A stretch of DNA of 64,000 bases. Source: Saccharum officinarum. Lineage: Eukaryota > Streptophyta > Magnoliopsida > Poales > Poaceae. The DNA lies in NCBI GenBank assembly GCA_020631735.1, contig CM036179.1, positions 22,931,063 to 22,995,062 on the forward strand, given 5' to 3'. The first letter of the stretch is position 1; each line of letters opens with the position of its first letter. Shown here in pieces: positions 59,301 to 64,000 of this stretch. A program made the position numbers and the translations under genes. A model generated the notes under the pieces. It ran no database searches and was not told the DNA's origin. It worked only from the letters and a program-made list of their open reading frames with translations.

Positions 59301-59431
59301 CCATGATAGCTAAAAAGATTCCCCTCTTAATAGTACGACTATCTACCCTAAATGTGATCATACCCATTTGGTGTCTTGATCACCAAAATCAAATGTCTAA
59401 TTTATACCTTTGCCTTAAGCTCCATCCTAGG
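56309..59431 (-). mobile_element. SIRE-like LTR on the minus strand, 5' end beyond a later insertion
   Basis: The plus strand begins TGAAAGGTCTTGATGGATAG and GGGGGTGAATAGCCTA, the inverse of the usual SIRE LTR end (GGCTATTCACCC…CTTTCA). In element orientation a TATA box TTATATAA lies at 58480-58487. Upstream of it (58540-59010) is an array of TCGGACGCTCCGA and GCGTCCGGTGC motifs. The TACTATTAAGAGGGGAA phrase near 59320-59337 also occurs in the LTR at the window's end (near 63940). The LTR start is not reached: the Tekay-like LTR begins at 59432. A second element is nested at about 56573-57730. Confidence 0.75.
56573..57730 (+). mobile_element. Probable solo LTR (gypsy Athila/Tat-like) nested in the SIRE-like LTR
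   Basis: The block differs from its surroundings. It contains a TATA-like GCTATATAAGCAAGGCCCCT (about 56882-56901), a leader-like GAAACCCTAATTCATTA, and an end with GGTGAAATGCTCACCGATAT, CGTGCGCTTGCGGATCC and GTGCGTTAACAAATATCA, which I associate with LTR ends of Athila/Tat-type gypsy elements. I took TGACATAATTCC as start and AATATCA as end. The flanking 5-mers do not match, so the boundaries are uncertain. Confidence 0.5.
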
Positions 59432-62400
59432 TGTAACACCCCAGGTGTTTGTCACTCACTAAGTAGTGGGTTGGAGCTCAAATATGATAGATTAAGTGGA
59501 GATGACGATGTCAAGGTCAACCTATGGAGAGGAGCCTAACTTAAAGTTGAATGTTGCAACATTGCTTTACATATAGGCCCCTTTTCAAAATATATGCTTG
59601 GGTAGTGTTATTACAATATCTTCTTGTGTCTCACCTTGGTACCTATCTATAGTGATCACTAGAAAAGTTTTGTGGAGTTTGGAATCAAAAAGTCATATGA
59701 AATGATAAGTTATATGCTTGTTTGGATTATAACTAAAACCTGCCTTACATCCCAAGGGAACTAGTGCTTATGCAACATACAAGTGCAACATGTGCAACAA
59801 ACCTTTGAAACATGTGGAACAACCTAGGGAAGCATGGGTAGCATGTACCTTACAACAACACATGAAACAATTGAGATATGGCCTTGAAACAATCACTACA
59901 ATTATAGTGACTTCTAAGTTTCAGTGCATGTGAGGCCTACACTTTTGTGCAACCTATGTGTGGTGTGTACGTTTGGCCTCTACAACACCTTAACTACACT
60001 TAGGACACTTAATGGAACAAAGTTCATGTTGATCATTTTGCCTAAATATGCTTCTAAGTGATGGTTGACCATGTATGGACCCTAGAACACTTTTGTTTGA
60101 CCATTTCCAAAGTGTGACCTAGAAGATTTGCCTGACTGTGCACCCTTTTACAAAGTTCTAGAGAATTTTATAAGGAACAAACTTTTTTTAAGAGTCAAGT
60201 CATGAAAAGGTGTGGAAAGTGCTCAAAAAGGGCCCACAAGTTAGAATTTGGACTGTTTCCAACACTTAGCAATTTTAAAACCCCGATTTCAGTGTCTTCG
60301 ACATTGGCATCTCACGTTCTCTGAATTTGGTTGAGTAACTCAAGTTGACCCAAAAATGAAAGTTGGAGTAGACACTCTGGAGAAGAGCATGTAAAAGTAT
60401 GGCATCAATTTGACTTAGTGTCGACCTTCAATTGTGGATGTTTGTTTGTCGCTGTCAAATCGCTGACACTACCAAGTTGGGTACTAATTATCTGCTAATC
60501 CAATAGCCTAATGTCCGAGAACCCTTAATCAAAGTTGTAGAGCTTTAGGAGGAGAGCAAACTTTGTTTTGGGCCCATGATCCAGTTCGGCCTGTAGCTAG
60601 CCCAAAATGGCACCCCAATATGGCCTCACCAACGCCCGCCACGTGCTCGACAAATGTCCCCTAACGGATGGACGTGGCGCCCATGCACAGAGCACACCTC
60701 GCCATTGCCGACCTCCCCACCTCCTCTCTCTACGCCTGTGTCTATGGGGAGAGCCTGAGTGTGCTCTCATTCACTCTCCTCGCCCCTCTCTGCTCTTCCT
60801 AGTTCCTCTCCTCTCCTCCTCGCATGCTAGCTCGAGCTTCAAAGCTCGCCGCCATGGCCACTGGGCCAAGCTCCATGGCCGCCCGCATAGCATGGTCGCG
60901 CCCTACTCCTTTTCCTTCTCCCACCCGCTGGCCGCACCACCTCCTCTTCCTCGATCTCCCCATGCCCAACTCCATGCTCGTTGCCGTCCACCGCCATTGC
61001 CGCGTCCACCGCCATTGCCGTCGGGACACCAGTGCTTGTGGGCTGGACACCTCAGGCCACCACGGGCTTGGCAAAGATCTCCTGTGGAAGCGCACAACAG
61101 CAGGCAAGCCGCGATGCCTCTTTTTTTGTCGCCATCATCACCGGAGTCGGCCTGCAGCCAAACACCGATGTCACCGACCGCTGGTGCTCGTGGCCGGGCC
61201 ACCACGGACTACCACCAGCCACACCAAGCCCCTCATTGGGTGCGCCAGAGTCACGGCATGCTCCTTTGTCGTCGCTCGCCGCCGGCACCACTCCTGCCGG
61301 CCAAACACCGGCAGCCTCCGGCCATCCTCTCCTCCGTTCCAGGGAAGGAGAAGGGAAGGGCCTATGTCCCCTTTTCTCTTTGAATGACATGTAGGCCCAT
61401 CTAGGCAGCAAGACCCATGCGTCAGCGCCTCTGGAAATTTTTTGGGGTACACGTCTGGGTACTCCTAGCATATCTAGGGTTAAGTAGTTAATTGCATTTT
61501 TGAATTTCAGATTTTATGTAAATCTTCTAAAATTCATATCTCATGCTAGGTAATTCCAAAAATAGCAAAAGTAGACTTTTTGGAAACCTTGAGAAAAGAT
61601 CTATGCAGTGGAGTCATAATATGTTACATGTTTGTAGATGTTTTCTGATGTCTTTATTTAAGCTTTAAAAATGCTCCAAAAATGCTTATAAAATTGACCA
61701 GAGCCATATCTGGAGTTTTAGACATCCAAAAATAGTGATTCTTATTCTGTTAATCTTATGATAATATGTAATAACTAATAAAAATATTAAACCTATTTGG
61801 TTGGTCTCTGTTAGGTCCTAGATTTGGTTGCTCTCTGTTTGGAGCAGACCAGATTCTGTAGTTTCCTCTTTTTGACCCATTAAACTTGAGAATCAGGCTT
61901 AGCTGATTATAAATGAATTGTAGAGAATTTAATAAGCTTTCCAGAATATCTTCTTGCAAGTCATTTGGAGTTGTAGATCTCTAGTTATAATTAAATTACT
62001 TAGCTACTATTCTGATGCCCAGAATGTGGCAAATTCTAGTCTAGTGCTTTGATTAACTTTGTCATGCTAGTGGGTTAAAGTGTGACTTATATCCTTGATG
62101 GTACTTGGTTTAGTACCCTATGATCTTGTGAGACTTGTGTCTTGATTGATGTGCTTGCAATCTTCTATGTTATGCCTTAATGAGGATTAAGTTAATTAGC
62201 TCTAGGTGTTTATGAGAACTTTGGTATGCTTGTTTGATTACATTATTATTACCCTTCTATGCATTCATACATATGCATTGTTGCACCTCATTTAGGTACG
62301 CTAGCTGAAACATGTGAAGGACCTGATGTGGAGCTAACCAGAAGATGGTGTGGTGGATCCATCCCGAAGTTAGAAGGACCGGACAAGTGATAGATTAGAG

Positions 62401-63507
62401 GATGCTCGCCAAGCGGGTTTTATCTGACATACTCTAACTTGAGTTGGATCACAGGCATGCCCTGGAGCATTATAAGCCACCTACCTTCAAAGCAATTAAT
62501 TCTATATATGTTATAAGTATTGTTGCATTAAGTGGTAGGAGTTGGTTGGAAACCCTTGCTGCATTATATCATTCCTTGTCCAGATATATGAATCCTTGAA
62601 TCCTACATAGACTAGGATCGAGTAGATGCTTAGCCCTGCTTTAAGCGGTAGAAGTCAGGTGATTTCCTGTCACCTGCGAGATGTAGGGATATTCATATAT
62701 GGCACGGTTGGCTATATTTGCTATCATGGAAATGAACTAGGTGTTAATAAAATGAAATGAGACCAGGCGGGATGACGATAGTGAAGCAACAAGGCATGGA
62801 GGTCTTGGGTGCAGATCTATCCCCGTCTGAGTCGTTTAAGGACCGATTCACTGTACGTCCTTGAGTCATGTTGAACGCAGTCTAACACTTAGTTGGCCGG
62901 ATAAGTCGTTCCGACCGCGAATCCGAGTAATACAGTTCAGGCCGGGAATCGATTGGTAGGTCGCATCTTGGAGGAGAGTAAAGGTTATGCTTGGGGACAT
63001 TGGCATGAGACCAAGGGGGGTTAGAGTCCCTAGCACCTGGCAGAGTGTCGCCCTTGGGGATGTGGCATCAATCGAACCCGCGGCTCCTGAACTGTACCAA
63101 AGGTGACCTGAGCAGCCCTCGCCAGGCGTGACTCAGTGAGTGTTAGAAATACCCCTCCAGCTGGATAGGAATTCAATTTGAATCGTCGTCGCTCCCGGTT
63201 AGTGAGCACTTGACTTGAGCAGCGGCAACGTAGATTCACTTAAATTGAACGGATGGTTAATTGGATGACGATGGAAATGTTGCCTCAATTTATACCTGCT
63301 ATGGTTAATATTGTTTGCTCCTAATCAAGGGAGTGCTCTAGTACAGGTGTTAATATAGATGACAGGTTAATGATGATTAACTTGATGCTTAAGCATTAAT
63401 GATTACTTATCTGTATTAAGCTTTTATGCAAAATGTTATCAAGCCAGCCCACTTTATATCAGCCTTGCATGATCCTTGGTGTCACCTTATTTCTGGTTTC
63501 TGACGGG
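59432..63507 (+). mobile_element. Tekay-like gypsy LTR (third family member), interrupted on the right
   Basis: It starts TGTAACACCCCAGGTGTTTG. Along it I see the same order of landmarks as in the LTRs of the 23924-38552 element: a GC-rich block (60600-61400), an AT-rich part, GGTAGAAGTCAGGTGATTTC, CACCTGCGAGATGTAGGGAT, a TTTAAGGACCGATTCACTG segment, and CAAGCCAGCCCACTTTATAT then TTTCTGGTTTCTGACGGG. At that point (63508) it is broken by a copia LTR. No gypsy coding sequence is seen in the window, so whether it is a solo LTR cannot be decided. Confidence 0.75.
60600..61400 (+). other. GC-rich segment inside the Tekay-like LTR
   Basis: A markedly GC-rich, Pro/Arg/His-codon-rich block, open in several frames on both strands. 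Every Tekay-like LTR in the window has such a block. The open frame of 258 codons (60607-61383) shows no conserved domain, and openness in competing frames speaks against a real protein. Confidence 0.6.
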
Positions 63508-64000
63508 TGAAAGTCCCTAGTTTGGTTTTGGCTAATTGATGAAACCTAGGACTAACCTTTGTATCTAAGTGGATGATTTAGATAAAGGTGGTCATTGAAT
63601 ATGAGACATGACATTGACTCATGTGACCAAGATGATGAAGACCGAGATGATGCTTGGCTCGATGGACCGGTTGTGAAGGTGAAGGGCAAGTCGAGGCTTC
63701 GAAGCGAAGGACCATGCGATGGTGAAGCTTGAGCAAGACTTGGCACCGATGGACCGATGCAACGGTAAAGAGCAAGTGAAGTCAAGGTCTATGGATCGAG
63801 ATGGTCATGTGATGATATGAAGTGGATCATATCTTTTGGAAAACAAAATGGGCTCAAGGCAAAGGTATAACCATAGGGCCATTTTGTTTTGCACTCAAGA
63901 CACCATAGAGGGTGTGAGTGGTTTAGGATCGATAGCCAAACTATTAAGAGGGGAAGTCTTATCGGTTATTCGATGCACGGGTGCCACTAGGTGAATTCAT
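63508..64000 (+). mobile_element. SIRE-like LTR, 5' part only (runs off the window)
   Basis: It starts TGAAAGTCCCTAGTTTGGTT inside the Tekay-like LTR, preceded by ACGGG as the presumed target copy. The GGTTTTGGCTAATTGATGAA phrase is the SIRE-like LTR opening (compare GGTTTTGGATAATTAATGAC at 43298). It contains AGGCAAAGGTATAA and CTATTAAGAGGGGAA, shared with the minus-strand LTR at 56309-59431. It is cut by the window end. Confidence 0.75.

Noticed and set aside
60607..61383. 258-codon open frame as a gene
   Set aside because: It is GC-rich and open in several frames on both strands, has no conserved motif, and lies inside an LTR's GC-rich block.

Overview
The window is nuclear DNA from a grass, probably a panicoid. 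The evidence is a five-exon plant dipeptidyl-peptidase gene, four Stowaway-type MITEs with CTCCCTCCGT-like termini and TA target duplications, a Tourist-type MITE, and nested very large Ty3/gypsy chromovirus (Tekay/Del-like) and Ty1/copia (SIRE/Maximus-like) elements. The species cannot be named from sequence alone. An exact 100-N gap at 22300-22399 shows this is a draft scaffold.

Layout. 1-8100: gene-poor intergenic DNA with TE remnants, a broken BAHD acyltransferase fragment (about 4634-5145, minus), an (AT)n tract inside a tandem duplication, and MITEs. One Stowaway element (7421-8092) carries a second MITE and a 5'-truncated RTE-type LINE, and lies directly upstream of the only intact host gene. 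8317-13091: a DPP8/9-like serine peptidase of the prolyl-oligopeptidase family, plus strand, 797 codons, with a 30-nt microexon. 13400-64000: almost entirely retrotransposons.

Retrotransposon layers. A complete 14.6-kb minus-strand gypsy chromovirus spans 23924-38552 (TSD ACCTA, LTRs about 4 kb). Its left part, together with the same left flank and the same target-site copy, also appears at 14028-22299. It is separated from the second copy only by the N gap, so this looks like two haplotypes or unmerged contig ends laid in tandem. A solo gypsy LTR (39787-56061, TSD TTGTC) is split by a 12.4-kb SIRE-like copia element (43270-55640, TSD CTATC). The right end is a stack: a minus-strand SIRE-like LTR (56309-59431), then a plus-strand Tekay-like LTR (59432-63507) inserted beside it, itself interrupted by another SIRE-like LTR from 63508.

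Most striking observation. Between its 5' LTR and gag, the complete gypsy element carries an additional sense-strand ORF (33748 down to 32696). Its protein begins with residues 1-12 of histone H3 (after the initiator Met) without a mismatch, and continues as a weaker H3-tail match to about residue 21. A possible double-stranded-RNA-binding-like segment follows. Downstream in the same frame, across seven nonsense codons, are a coiled-coil-like region and a strongly acidic C terminus. The same element encodes a chromodomain, a module that in this lineage can recognise H3 methylation, so one element appears to pair an H3-tail mimic with an H3-tail reader.

All retrotransposon reading frames seen here are broken by stops or frameshifts. 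None of these copies looks autonomous as assembled.
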